Source of the DNA: Crocinitomicaceae bacterium
GTDB lineage: Bacteria > Bacteroidota > Bacteroidia > Flavobacteriales_D > Crocinitomicaceae
Reading direction: 5' to 3'
Length of the DNA: 63,309 bases
Assembly (NCBI GenBank): GCA_029247685.1
Contig: JAQWKT010000026.1
Coordinates: 1-63,309, forward strand
Shown: positions 36,965 through 45,786 of the stretch, one piece after another
How positions within the stretch are numbered: the stretch's first letter is position 1
Layout: the number at the start of each line of letters is the position of its first letter
Position numbers and translations under genes: made by a program
Notes under the pieces: generated by a model
Database searches by the model: none
Seen by the model: only the letters and a program-made list of their open reading frames with translations
Told to the model about the DNA's origin: nothing

Positions 36965-38309
36965 TGTTGTTTTAACCATTATTACCAGTTTTTTTGTTTT
37001 TGCCTTCAATGCTCAAGACATTTCAAACTCTTCATATTCTTATTTTGGTTTAGGAAATAAAAACCAAGTTGGTCATCCTGTTTTTGAATCAACAGGAAAT
37101 ATTTCTGGTATTTATGCAGATTCAACAATTTTGAATTTTTATAATCCTGCATCTTATAGTTTGTTAAAGCCGGGCAAGATTTTATTATCCACCTCTCTTT
37201 CTGGTCAATTTTCTTTTTTAAATGAGAATGACCAAAGTTCTTATTTTCCTTCTGCATCTCTTCATCATATTGCAATGGCGATGAGTGTGAAAAAGTTTTT
37301 GGGTATTTCATTTGGTTTGAAGCCATATTTGTCTAAAGGATATTCTTTTAATTATAATCAGTTTACAGGCCAGGATTCTTTGATTCATCAATATGAAGGA
37401 AAGGGAAATTGTCAACAATTATATTTTGGCTTAGCGACGAGTATATTGGATAAAGAATCCACCACAATTTCATTAGGAGGAAACATTTCTTATCTTTTTG
37501 GTTTTCTTGATAAGAGAAGAAACAGTAGGTTGATATCCTCAGAAACAGCTGGTGGATTAGAGGTTAAAAGGACAAGGGTATCTTCTTTTCATTATGATTT
37601 AGGAGTTTTCTTTAAACAAAAGATAGGAAATAATCACCTTTTTAAAATTGCTGCAACCATGGAGCCTTCTCAGGAAATTACTTCTACTTTTTCCGATGCC
37701 TTGTATTATTCTCAAGACATTAATAATCCGGATTTGTTTGACACGTTGTTTTATTCGATGTGTGAAAGTGAAAACTGTAATATTATTCTTCCACTTGAGA
37801 TAGATTTATCTTTTGCTTATTCTTTTCGATTTTCTGGAAGAGTGATCAATAATAAAAAAAGATTTTCACAAATAACTTTAATGGCTGGTTTTAATCAATC
37901 CAATTGGTCAAATTACGTGCCTCATGATGGACTTTCTTCTTCTATTAAATTTGGAGAAAAAACTCAACTTAGTTTTGGTCTAAGTTATATTCCAGAAACA
38001 AAATATCTCGAAAAAGCATTAATAACAAAATGGTATGAAAGGCTTAATTACCGAATGGGTTATTTTGATAGAAAGCTTCCTTATACAATAAATGGAGTTG
38101 AGGTTCATGATTTTGGCATGACCTTTGGGTTAGGTATGCCGATTGTAATTCAGCAATCTTTATCTTCGTTGAACTTTAGTCTTGTGCTAGGGAAAAGAGG
38201 ATTGCAAAATGAAAATATAGTAGAGGAAAATTATGTAGGAATAAATTTTGGATTAATTTTATCTCCATCAAATTTCTCACGATGGTTTAGAAAAAGAAAA
38301 CTTGATTAA
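36954..38309 (+). CDS. Predicted outer membrane protein
   Basis: A 451-residue protein with a signal peptide (residues 1-20, cut near AFNAQ) and a predicted beta-barrel body, with an N-terminal 'SSYSYFGLGNK' segment as seen in a Bacteroidota outer membrane family found next to coaX. There are several conserved short strands rich in Tyr, Phe and Gly (for example FGFLDKR, LGISFGLKPYLSKGYSF). The function is not established. It overlaps coaX by 11 bases and is followed after 12 bases by a helical protein and then lptC, so an envelope role is likely. Confidence 0.78.
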   Translation: MKVNVVLTIITSFFVFAFNAQDISNSSYSYFGLGNKNQVGHPVFESTGNISGIYADSTILNFYNPASYSLLKPGKILLSTSLSGQFSFLNENDQSSYFPSASLHHIAMAMSVKKFLGISFGLKPYLSKGYSFNYNQFTGQDSLIHQYEGKGNCQQLYFGLATSILDKESTTISLGGNISYLFGFLDKRRNSRLISSETAGGLEVKRTRVSSFHYDLGVFFKQKIGNNHLFKIAATMEPSQEITSTFSDALYYSQDINNPDLFDTLFYSMCESENCNIILPLEIDLSFAYSFRFSGRVINNKKRFSQITLMAGFNQSNWSNYVPHDGLSSSIKFGEKTQLSFGLSYIPETKYLEKALITKWYERLNYRMGYFDRKLPYTINGVEVHDFGMTFGLGMPIVIQQSLSSLNFSLVLGKRGLQNENIVEENYVGINFGLILSPSNFSRWFRKRKLD

Positions 38310-38321
38310 ATAAATTAAAAA

Positions 38322-39641
38322 ATGAAACTTAAAACGACACTCACTTTCTTTATTCTTTTATTTTGTTTTATATCTTCAGCGCAAGTTGATGTGGCGAAAC
38401 AATGTAAAAAAGCGAAATATGATGCTCAGCAGTCTAGATTAAAAGCAAAAGAGTTCAGTAATGATAAAAAACTTGCTTTAGGTCTATATAAAGCAGAGTT
38501 TAATTTTCTTTTAAAAGCGGAAGGAATTTGTGAAAACTATAGCAATAAAGGACTTAAATTGTTTTTGCGTTCTTTTAGTTCTATAAAAAAGATTCAAAAA
38601 GACAAGGTTTTAACAGCCAAATATACCGATTCGATTATTAGTGTTTATGAGCGAGCTAATGCCAAGGGCATTCAAATTGATTCCATGTTTTTTGGCAAGG
38701 CAGCAACTTGGTATACGCGTTCATCTGCTCCCGATTATTTTAAAGCAGACGTTCAATTTCAAAAAGCACAGACTTGGTCAAAGTTTAAGGTGTCTGATTA
38801 TAATACACAGGTTTATTACAAAAATTTATATAATCTATATGTTAAATCAAATAGAACCGATAACGAGTTAAAGAAAAGATTAATTAGTGAATATTTTAGA
38901 TTATCAACAGTCATCAGTGATAATAAATTGAAGCCCAATTCTCAATTGTTTATCTCTAAGATATTTAATAATGTTGTTAGAAGTTGTGAAGATATTCTTC
39001 CCGAACTTGCTGGTTACTTGAAAACACTTCCCCAGCAACAAGATGTTAAAATAACCTCATTAAATAACTTTATTGACCTTTTAGATCAAAAGAAATGTTC
39101 TGATTCACCAGAATATGAGATTTTAATTGATACGCTTTTAAAAGTGGATCGTTCTGTAAATTCGGTTTTAGCAAAAGCCAAATTGCTTTATGCTAAAGGG
39201 AAAAATAATGAAGCACTAAACATGTTAAATGAAGCAAAAACGCTAGAAATAGCAGATTCTTCATTATTAGAAAAAATAAATAAAAAAATAGCGAGTATAA
39301 AACTAGAGAATGTTCGTACTCTGTATAATAATAAAAATTACAAAAAAGCATACTCTGTTGGTAAGGCATTGACTGGTAGAATTAGAGGAGAAGGACTAAA
39401 AATAGCAGCGAAAAGTGTTGCAGCAATGGCCAATAGTTGTGGTGCAAGTACATTTGATCGAAAATGCAATTATTATTATGCAATTGAGTTATTGAAGAAA
39501 GCAAATTCTTCTGGAGCTTCTGTTGCTAAACTTATGGAAAAATATAAAAATTCATTGCCATCAGGGGAGGAGAAATTTGACAAAGGAAATCCAAAGAAAT
39601 TAAGTTTGAGTTGTTGGGGGGTTGAGGTAGAGATTTATTAG
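38322..39641 (+). CDS. Exported helical (TPR-like) protein
   Basis: A 439-residue protein with a signal peptide ending at ISSAQ (residues 1-21). The rest is almost wholly helical and charged, with repeating patterns such as LLYAKGKNNEALNMLNEAK near residues 285-303 that look like degenerate tetratricopeptide repeats, and a Cys pair close to the end. It is likely periplasmic. It lies in the coaX-OMP-TPR-lptC group, a layout I have seen in other Flavobacteriales, but its own role is unknown. Confidence 0.72.
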   Translation: MKLKTTLTFFILLFCFISSAQVDVAKQCKKAKYDAQQSRLKAKEFSNDKKLALGLYKAEFNFLLKAEGICENYSNKGLKLFLRSFSSIKKIQKDKVLTAKYTDSIISVYERANAKGIQIDSMFFGKAATWYTRSSAPDYFKADVQFQKAQTWSKFKVSDYNTQVYYKNLYNLYVKSNRTDNELKKRLISEYFRLSTVISDNKLKPNSQLFISKIFNNVVRSCEDILPELAGYLKTLPQQQDVKITSLNNFIDLLDQKKCSDSPEYEILIDTLLKVDRSVNSVLAKAKLLYAKGKNNEALNMLNEAKTLEIADSSLLEKINKKIASIKLENVRTLYNNKNYKKAYSVGKALTGRIRGEGLKIAAKSVAAMANSCGASTFDRKCNYYYAIELLKKANSSGASVAKLMEKYKNSLPSGEEKFDKGNPKKLSLSCWGVEVEIY

Positions 39642-39650
39642 TTCATTTTA

Positions 39651-40205
39651 ATGAATAAGTCTTATTACTTTCTGGGAGGGCTAATGCTTTTTTTGTCCTG
39701 CGAAAATTCAATGAAGGACATTCAGAAAGTTACTTTTAATAAGAATTCTCCTGACGAAGTAATTGAAGATTTCCATGTTACATTTATTGATTCTGGAGTA
39801 TCTTCTGTTGAGATTTTTGCTAAACGCACCGAGGTATACAAAAAAAAACAGTCCACCACCATTTTTAAAGATAGTGTTCGGGTAAACTTTTTTTCTAAAA
39901 ATGGAGATTTAACTTCTACCTTGTTTGCTCAATATGGAAATATTAATTTCACTTCTGGCAACATGTTTGTTCAGGATTCAGTGAGGTTGTATAATTTCAA
40001 AAAAAAACAAACCCTCGAATCAGAGGAATTGCATTGGAATAAAAAAACAAAATCGGTTTATACAAATTCTCCAGTAGTAGTTAAAACACCAGATGCTTAT
40101 TTTTATGGAGATGGCATTAAAACAGATCAGGAGTTTAACGAGTATACTTTTATAAAGCCAAGAGGAACAATAAATTTAAAAGCAAAAGATTCAGTTTCCA
40201 ATTAA
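39651..40205 (+). CDS. lptC: LPS export system protein LptC
   Basis: A 184-residue lipoprotein-like LptC homologue. The N-terminal hydrophobic segment ends at FLSC (residue about 17), then a beta-jellyroll with the family pattern of repeated short strands (VEIFAKRTEVYKK, FKDSVRVNFFS, SGNMFVQDSVRLYN, LESEELHWNKK, VYTNSPVVVKTP, FYGDGIKTDQEFNEY). LptC hands lipopolysaccharide from the inner-membrane transporter to LptA in the periplasm. The gene starts 10 bases after the TPR-like protein gene and ends 2 bases from the convergent DUF2480 gene. Confidence 0.9.
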   Translation: MNKSYYFLGGLMLFLSCENSMKDIQKVTFNKNSPDEVIEDFHVTFIDSGVSSVEIFAKRTEVYKKKQSTTIFKDSVRVNFFSKNGDLTSTLFAQYGNINFTSGNMFVQDSVRLYNFKKKQTLESEELHWNKKTKSVYTNSPVVVKTPDAYFYGDGIKTDQEFNEYTFIKPRGTINLKAKDSVSN

Positions 40206-40206
40206 T

Positions 40207-40713
40207 TTACCTTTTCTTTTTAAATATTGGTACGTTTGAGCATGCTTCTCCAAACATAATTGATCTAGAAATTGGAATTAATGCTTTGGTTATTTCAAAA
40301 AAAGCATAATCATTTTCCACTCCATCTGAACATCCTTTTAAAAGAATTCGTTTGTCATTGTATTTGGACAAATCGGTTTCTTGAATTTTGTTTTTTATTA
40401 TTTTTCTAAGTAATTCTTTTTTGGATCCCAGGATACATTCTGAGCAATAGGGTAGAATAGATCGTAATATTAACAAATAAGCCCAACTTGGAACAATTGC
40501 ATCTGAAGAACAATGTATAAATACGCCCTTGTCTTGATACTCTTTCCAAGGGTGTGTTTTTATCCATTCTCTATATTGTTTTTCCTTTAAAACCAGTTCC
40601 TCCCATAATTGTTCCTTAATATCAATGCCAATAATTTCGTGCGAGGGCATAACAGATGATATTTCAAAAGACTCTAAGACACTTTCCTTAATTCTGTTTT
40701 TTATTTGATTCAT
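40207..40713 (-). CDS. DUF2480 family protein
   Basis: A 168-residue cytoplasmic protein of unknown function restricted to Bacteroidota. Family features seen are WEELVLKEKQYREWIK near 35-50, VFIHCSSDAIVPSWAY near 64-79, and the KGCSDGVENDYAF segment near 125-137. It is alone on the minus strand, convergent with lptC and divergent from etfB. A near-consensus TACTCTTG box is upstream. Nothing in the sequence indicates its substrate. Confidence 0.85.
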   Translation of the reverse strand: MNQIKNRIKESVLESFEISSVMPSHEIIGIDIKEQLWEELVLKEKQYREWIKTHPWKEYQDKGVFIHCSSDAIVPSWAYLLILRSILPYCSECILGSKKELLRKIIKNKIQETDLSKYNDKRILLKGCSDGVENDYAFFEITKALIPISRSIMFGEACSNVPIFKKKR

Positions 40714-40795
40714 AGAGGGGTAAGCATTTAAAAATTATTTTATATTGCAAGAGTAAATATATAATCTATTACAAGAATTTCTATATTTAAATTCG

Positions 40796-40803
40796 TAAAT
40801 TTG
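40796..40803 (+). promoter_or_regulatory. TAnnTTTG box ahead of etfBA
   Basis: TAAATTTG matches the -7 consensus and lies 40 bases before the etfB ATG at 40844. There is no TTG at normal spacing upstream. The 130-base gap between the DUF2480 gene and etfB is otherwise plain AT-rich sequence. Confidence 0.45.
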
Positions 40804-40843
40804 GCAATCAAAAATAAAAATATAATATCTAAATATAATATAT

Positions 40844-41584
40844 ATGAAAATTCTAGTTTGTATTAGTAAATCTCCAGATACAACTTCTAAAATTTCTTTT
40901 TCTGATCAAAACACAAAGTTTGATGAAAGCGGGGTGCAGTATATTGTAAATCCATATGATGAGTGGTATGCTTTGGTTAGAGCCCTTGAAATAAAAGAAT
41001 CTGTAGGGGGATCGGTTACGATTATTACAGTTGGAACGCAGGCAGATGACCCAATTATAAGAAAAGCATTGGCTATAGGTGCGGATAATGCGGTTAGAGT
41101 TGATGCGCAACCTAGCGATGCATTTTATACTGCAAAACAATTATCTGAATATGCAAAAGAAAATGCCTATGATTTAATTTTATTAGGGAAAGAAACCATC
41201 AATTATAACGGTTCTCAAGTAGGAGGAATGATGGCCCAGTTGTTAGATATGCCTTTTATCTCTGTTGCTTCAAAACTTGAGGTTAATGGCGACTCATTAA
41301 CCCTTGAAAGTGAGGTTCCAGGAGGTATTGAGGTTTATGAAGTTTTAACGCCATGTGTGGTTTCTTGTGCAAAAGGAATGGCTGAGCAAAGAATCCCTAA
41401 TATGAGAGGAATTATGGCGGCAAGAACAAAGCCTTTATCAGTTGTTTCTCCTGTAGATTGTCAAAATTTGACATCAGTCGTTTCGTACGAACTTCCAAAT
41501 GAAAAATCCGAATGTAAAATGATTGATCCGGATAATATGGATCAATTGGTTGATTTATTACATGGAGAAGCAAAAGTGATTTAA
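40844..41584 (+). CDS. etfB: Electron transfer flavoprotein subunit beta
   Basis: A 246-residue subunit of the ETF heterodimer, which carries electrons from acyl-CoA and other dehydrogenases to the quinone pool. Family features are the N-terminal KILVCISKSPDTTSKI, VNPYDEWYALVRALE near 36-50, and the adenine-nucleotide (AMP) binding region with LLGKETINYNGSQVGGMMAQLL near 111-132. It is followed after 20 bases by etfA. Confidence 0.95.
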   Translation: MKILVCISKSPDTTSKISFSDQNTKFDESGVQYIVNPYDEWYALVRALEIKESVGGSVTIITVGTQADDPIIRKALAIGADNAVRVDAQPSDAFYTAKQLSEYAKENAYDLILLGKETINYNGSQVGGMMAQLLDMPFISVASKLEVNGDSLTLESEVPGGIEVYEVLTPCVVSCAKGMAEQRIPNMRGIMAARTKPLSVVSPVDCQNLTSVVSYELPNEKSECKMIDPDNMDQLVDLLHGEAKVI

Positions 41585-41604
41585 AACAATTAAAGATTAA
41601 AATA

Positions 41605-42546
41605 ATGATATTAGTATATATAAATACCTTAAATGGTATCGGAAAATCTTCCTATGAAGCAGTTACTTATGCAAAAAAAATGGGGGATTCCGTTGTTGTT
41701 TTAACAAACGGAAATGAAGAAGAGTCTAATTTATCTTCATTAGGTGATTATGGTGCTGAAAAAGTAATGATTCACAGAGAAATCACTTCTTTTGAATCCG
41801 GTCAAATTTGTGATTTAATTTCTAAAGTTGCCGAGCAACATGGAATTAACACAATTGTATTTTCACATGATCATGTTTCAAAAGCTGTTGCACCAATGTT
41901 GTCTACAAGATTGTCTGCTGGTTTAGTTCCAGGAGCAATTTCTCTTCCTGATTCAAATGGGCATATTGATGTAAATGTATTTTCCGGAAAAGCAATAGCA
42001 AAAGTTTCTATAAATTCCGATAAAAAAATAATTTCTCTTTTGCCAAATAGTATTCCACTTGAAAAAAATGAAACAACTTGTGTTGTTGAAGATCTTTCAT
42101 TAGATCTTTGTGAAGCAAAAATAAAATTGCTTTCTAAAAAAGAGTTAGAAGGAGATATACCATTGCCAGAGGCAGAGTTAGTTGTTTCTGCTGGTAGAGG
42201 ATTAAAAGGACCAGAAAATTGGGGAATGGTTGAAGATCTTGCAAAAACAATGGGTGCTGCAACGGCTTGTTCAAGACCAGTTTCAGATATTGGTTGGAGA
42301 CCACATCATGAGCATGTTGGACAAACAGGAATAGCAATTAGACCTAATCTTTATATTGCTGCTGGTATATCTGGAGCAATACAGCATCTAGCAGGAGTTA
42401 ATGGCTCTAAAGTGATTGTAGTTATAAATACAGATCCTGAAGCACCATTTTTTAAAGCAGCTGATTATGGAATAATTGGAGATGCTTTTGAAGTACTTCC
42501 AAAACTTAATGAATCCATGAAGAAATTTATGGCCCAAAACAATTGA
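41605..42546 (+). CDS. etfA: Electron transfer flavoprotein subunit alpha
   Basis: A 313-residue ETF alpha subunit holding the redox-active FAD. The C-terminal FAD domain shows SAGRGLKGPENW near residues 192-203, ATACSRPVSDIGW near 217-229, GQTGIAIRPNLYIAAGISGA near 236-255, and NTDPEAPFFKAADYGIIGD close to the end. The N-terminal part is shorter than in proteobacteria but normal for Bacteroidota. The FAD domain is intact. Confidence 0.95.
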   Translation: MILVYINTLNGIGKSSYEAVTYAKKMGDSVVVLTNGNEEESNLSSLGDYGAEKVMIHREITSFESGQICDLISKVAEQHGINTIVFSHDHVSKAVAPMLSTRLSAGLVPGAISLPDSNGHIDVNVFSGKAIAKVSINSDKKIISLLPNSIPLEKNETTCVVEDLSLDLCEAKIKLLSKKELEGDIPLPEAELVVSAGRGLKGPENWGMVEDLAKTMGAATACSRPVSDIGWRPHHEHVGQTGIAIRPNLYIAAGISGAIQHLAGVNGSKVIVVINTDPEAPFFKAADYGIIGDAFEVLPKLNESMKKFMAQNN

Positions 42547-42572
42547 TTCATTTACAACTTTTTTAACCCTAG

Positions 42573-43166
42573 ATGGAAAAAGTAAAACTTGTTATTGCTG
42601 GATTATCCTATAGTCAAACCCAGTCTGGGGCATATGCATTAATGCTTGTTGAAGTTGGTGGTAAAAGAAGGATGCCGATAGTAATTGGTGGCTTTGAGGC
42701 GCAAGCTATAGCGGTTGAACTTGAAAAAATGAAACCAACGAGGCCTTTAACGCACGATTTGTTTAAAAGTTTTGCTTTAGCCTATGATGTTTTTTTAAAA
42801 GAGGTTATTATTTATAATTTCCACGAAGGGATATTTTATGCTAAATTGGTTTGTGAAAAAGATGGAGTGGTTACTGAGATAGATTCCCGAACTTCTGATG
42901 CAATCGCAATAAGTGTTAGATTTAATTGTCCCATCTATACTTTTAGTTCTATCTTAGAGGAATCCGGCTCCTTAATTGAAGAAGATGGATTTGAAATGGA
43001 TATGGAGCCAAATATTGAAGATGAAGTCGAGGAATCTAATTTGGAAAGCAATTTTTCGCCTTTATCTTTAACGGAACTTGAGAATAAACTAACAGAGGCA
43101 ATTGAAAATGAGGATTATGAGACAGCATCAAAGATTAGGGATGAACTTAAAAAGCGTAAGCCTTAG
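42573..43166 (+). CDS. Bifunctional nuclease family protein (DUF151) with UVR motif
   Basis: A 197-residue protein. Residues about 1-130 form the DUF151/bifunctional nuclease domain (SQTQSGAYALMLVE, LPIVIGGFEAQAIA-type block, THDLFKS, IDSRTSDAIAISVRFNCPIY), and the C-terminal 35 residues carry a UvrB/UvrC-type motif (LTEAIENEDYETASKIRDEL). Homologues are reported to have RNase and DNase activity in plants, but the bacterial role is unclear. The gene overlaps the nucleoside transporter start by 26 bases and follows etfA by 26 bases. Confidence 0.9.
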   Translation: MEKVKLVIAGLSYSQTQSGAYALMLVEVGGKRRMPIVIGGFEAQAIAVELEKMKPTRPLTHDLFKSFALAYDVFLKEVIIYNFHEGIFYAKLVCEKDGVVTEIDSRTSDAIAISVRFNCPIYTFSSILEESGSLIEEDGFEMDMEPNIEDEVEESNLESNFSPLSLTELENKLTEAIENEDYETASKIRDELKKRKP

Positions 43167-44760
43167 TTTATTATTTTTAACAGTATTCTTTAACCATTTT
43201 TTTGCAAAAGAATTTTCGGATGAAAATTACTATAGGAGTGGACTTGAACTAAGCTTGAAAAGCAATCATGAATTTGTTTGTACTGATACAAATTTAACTC
43301 ATTTTAAAAAGGGGACTTGGAATTTAGTCAAATCTTCCAATCTTCTAGTTCTTGTTAATTCAAAACAAGAAAAAGAAGTTTTTGACTTAACTTTTCATTC
43401 TGATAATAAAATAACCCTTAAAAAGGAAGGCAAAACATTTTCCTACCATGATAAAGAAAGTTCTGATACGGACCCACCGTTTTCTATATCTTCTATTTTC
43501 CGTGGCTTAATTGGCATGATAATGCTTTTTTGCATTGCGTTTTTATTTAGCAAAAACAGGAAGAATATAAATTGGTCTCTTGTTCTTAAAGGCTCTATTA
43601 TTCAGGTCTTATTAGCTTTATTAATTTTAAAGGTTTCTTTTGTTTCTAAATTTTTTGATTTCCTTGCTAAGGGGTTTGCAAAGCTGATTAATTTCTCTCA
43701 TGAAGGGGCAATATTTTTATTTGGTGATAGTTCTCAAATGGTAATGCCAGAAGTGTTGAAAAACTTTGCTTTTTGGATTTTGCCATCAGTGATATTTTTT
43801 TCAGCAATATCTAGTTTGCTTTATTATTTTGGGATTTTACAATTTGTTGTAAAAAAAATGGCCTGGGTAATGAAAAGGGTTTTGGGTATTTCTGGTTCTG
43901 AAAGTATGGCAGCTGCTGCAAATGTTTTTATAGGTCAAACCGAAGCTCCTCTTCTTATAAAGCCTTATTTATCAAGAATGACAAAATCAGAAATAACTTG
44001 TTTAATGGTTGGGGGAATGGCTACTATAGCAGGTGGTGTTTTAGCAGCTGTTATTGGTATCCTTGGTCAAGGAGACCCTGCTAGTGAAATGTTTTATGCA
44101 AAACATTTATTAACCGCATCTTTAATGTCTGCACCAGCAGCAATTGTTTTTGCAAAAATGCTTTATCCACAAACTGAGCCTGTAAATAAAGATCTTAATG
44201 TTTCAAAAAATTCTATCGGTGTTAATGCTTTGGAAGCAATTACTAATGGAACTACAGATGGACTTAAATTAGCTGTTAATGTGGGGGCAATGTTAATTGT
44301 TTTTACTTCTTTGATTGCTTTTGTTAATTATTTTCTTGGTAAAGTTGGCGATTGGACAACCTTAAATAGCCTTATAGCACAAGGCGGTTTTTATTCTCAA
44401 TTAAGTTTTGAGTGTATTTCGGGATACCTTTTATCTCCAGTTGCATTTTTAATGGGAGTTGAGTGGCAGGATTGCATGTATTTTGGTCAGCTTTTAGGTG
44501 AAAAAACAATAGTAAATGAATTTATAGCTTATCCTCATTTAGGTCTTATCCAAGAAGAACTGTCTCAAAAAACAGTGATTATGAGCACTTATGTTCTTTG
44601 TGGTTTTGCCAATATTGCTTCTATTGGGATCCAGGTTGGTGGAATCGGAATTTTAATGCCTGAACGAAAAGCGCTTCTAGCAAAGCTAGGTGTTACTGCA
44701 TTAATTGGTGGAACATTGGCTTGTATGTCAACTTCAATTTTAGCTGGGATGCTTTATTAA
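43141..44760 (+). CDS. Concentrative nucleoside transporter (CNT/NupC family) with N-terminal extracytoplasmic domain
   Basis: From the ATG at 43141 the protein has 539 residues; an earlier ATG at 43102 lies deep in the previous gene and would spoil the signal-like N-terminus. Residues 1-20 are hydrophobic and followed by about 100 residues of soluble sequence before the first CNT helix (SSIFRGLIGMIMLFCIAFLF). The transporter core has the family motifs GQTEAPLLIKPYL and KTIVNEFIAY. It should import nucleosides with Na+ or H+. The added N-terminal domain is not present in E. coli NupC. Confidence 0.9.
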   Translation: MNLKSVSLSLLFLTVFFNHFFAKEFSDENYYRSGLELSLKSNHEFVCTDTNLTHFKKGTWNLVKSSNLLVLVNSKQEKEVFDLTFHSDNKITLKKEGKTFSYHDKESSDTDPPFSISSIFRGLIGMIMLFCIAFLFSKNRKNINWSLVLKGSIIQVLLALLILKVSFVSKFFDFLAKGFAKLINFSHEGAIFLFGDSSQMVMPEVLKNFAFWILPSVIFFSAISSLLYYFGILQFVVKKMAWVMKRVLGISGSESMAAAANVFIGQTEAPLLIKPYLSRMTKSEITCLMVGGMATIAGGVLAAVIGILGQGDPASEMFYAKHLLTASLMSAPAAIVFAKMLYPQTEPVNKDLNVSKNSIGVNALEAITNGTTDGLKLAVNVGAMLIVFTSLIAFVNYFLGKVGDWTTLNSLIAQGGFYSQLSFECISGYLLSPVAFLMGVEWQDCMYFGQLLGEKTIVNEFIAYPHLGLIQEELSQKTVIMSTYVLCGFANIASIGIQVGGIGILMPERKALLAKLGVTALIGGTLACMSTSILAGMLY

Positions 44761-44794
44761 TTGTTAAATAGTTTTTTTGATCAAAAGAAAAGTA

Positions 44795-44802
44795 TAAATT
44801 TG
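44795..44802 (+). promoter_or_regulatory. TAnnTTTG box ahead of prs
   Basis: TAAATTTG is an exact -7 match 19 bases before the prs ATG. A TTTTTTTG run (44772-44779) is upstream with a 15-base spacer, shorter than the usual 19-21. Confidence 0.45.
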
Positions 44803-44821
44803 CAATCCAAAAATAGAATTA

Positions 44822-45775
44822 ATGTCCTTCGGAGTTAAATTTTTTGCTGGTAGAAATTCAATGCATTTAGCAACAAAAATTGCTAGTCATTATGGAACTC
44901 CTCTTGGTGATGTTTCATTTACACAGTTTAGTGATGGAGAATTTCAAACTTCTTTTGAAGAAACCGTTCGTGGACAAGATGTATTTATTATTCAATCGAC
45001 AACCCCACCTTCAGATAATTTATTTGAACTCCTTTTAATGGTGGATGCTGCAAAAAGAGCTTCTGCAAGAAAAATAATAGCAGTTATGCCTTACTATGGT
45101 TTTGCTCGTCAAGACAGAAAGGATAAGCCTAGAGTGGCTATTGGGGCAAAACTAGTTGCGAACATGTTAATGGCAGCTGGCGTGAATCGCATTATTACAA
45201 TGGATTTACATGCAGATCAAATTCAAGGGTTTTTTGAATTTCCTGTTGATCATTTATTTGGTTCTAGTCTTTTTCTAGATCAAATTAAGACGTTTGATTT
45301 ATCCAATGTTGTTATGGCAGCACCAGATGTTGGTGGTGCAAAAAGGGCAAATTCATATGCGAAAAAACTCGATGTTGGTCTTGCTTTAGGTCACAAGCAT
45401 AGAAAAAAAGCAAATGAAGTTGCAGAAATGACCATTATTGGAGATGTTATTGGAAAGGATGTAGTGATTGTAGACGACATGTGTGATACAGCTGGTACAT
45501 TAACGACTGCTGCTGATCATTTCATGTCTAAAGGAGCTAAAAGTGTTACTGCTTTTTGCACTCATGCTGTTTTATCAGGTCCTGCTATAGACCGTATAAA
45601 TAATTCTCAAATCACGGAATTAGTTGTTACTGATACCATACCATTAAATATTGAAAGTTCAAAAATTAGAGTCATTTCTTGCGCATCCTTATTTTCAGAT
45701 GTAATCAAACGTTTAGTTAATAATGAATCCATAAGTAGTCACTTTAAATCGTTAAATAGTAATCCGAATAATTAA
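44822..45775 (+). CDS. prs: Ribose-phosphate pyrophosphokinase
   Basis: A 317-residue PRPP synthetase that transfers pyrophosphate from ATP to ribose 5-phosphate. FSDGEFQTSFEETVRGQDVFIIQS, PYYGFARQDRKDKPR and the PRPP-binding loop VIVDDMCDTAGT are all intact. Length and motifs are standard for class I Prs. It supplies PRPP for purine, pyrimidine, His and Trp synthesis. It is followed by the L25 gene after 11 bases, as is common in this phylum. Confidence 0.97.
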   Translation: MSFGVKFFAGRNSMHLATKIASHYGTPLGDVSFTQFSDGEFQTSFEETVRGQDVFIIQSTTPPSDNLFELLLMVDAAKRASARKIIAVMPYYGFARQDRKDKPRVAIGAKLVANMLMAAGVNRIITMDLHADQIQGFFEFPVDHLFGSSLFLDQIKTFDLSNVVMAAPDVGGAKRANSYAKKLDVGLALGHKHRKKANEVAEMTIIGDVIGKDVVIVDDMCDTAGTLTTAADHFMSKGAKSVTAFCTHAVLSGPAIDRINNSQITELVVTDTIPLNIESSKIRVISCASLFSDVIKRLVNNESISSHFKSLNSNPNN

Positions 45776-45786
45776 AAATAAATAAA

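Noticed and set aside
43102-43140. Earlier ATG for the nucleoside transporter
   Set aside because: It is well inside the previous gene and puts charged residues before the signal-like segment.
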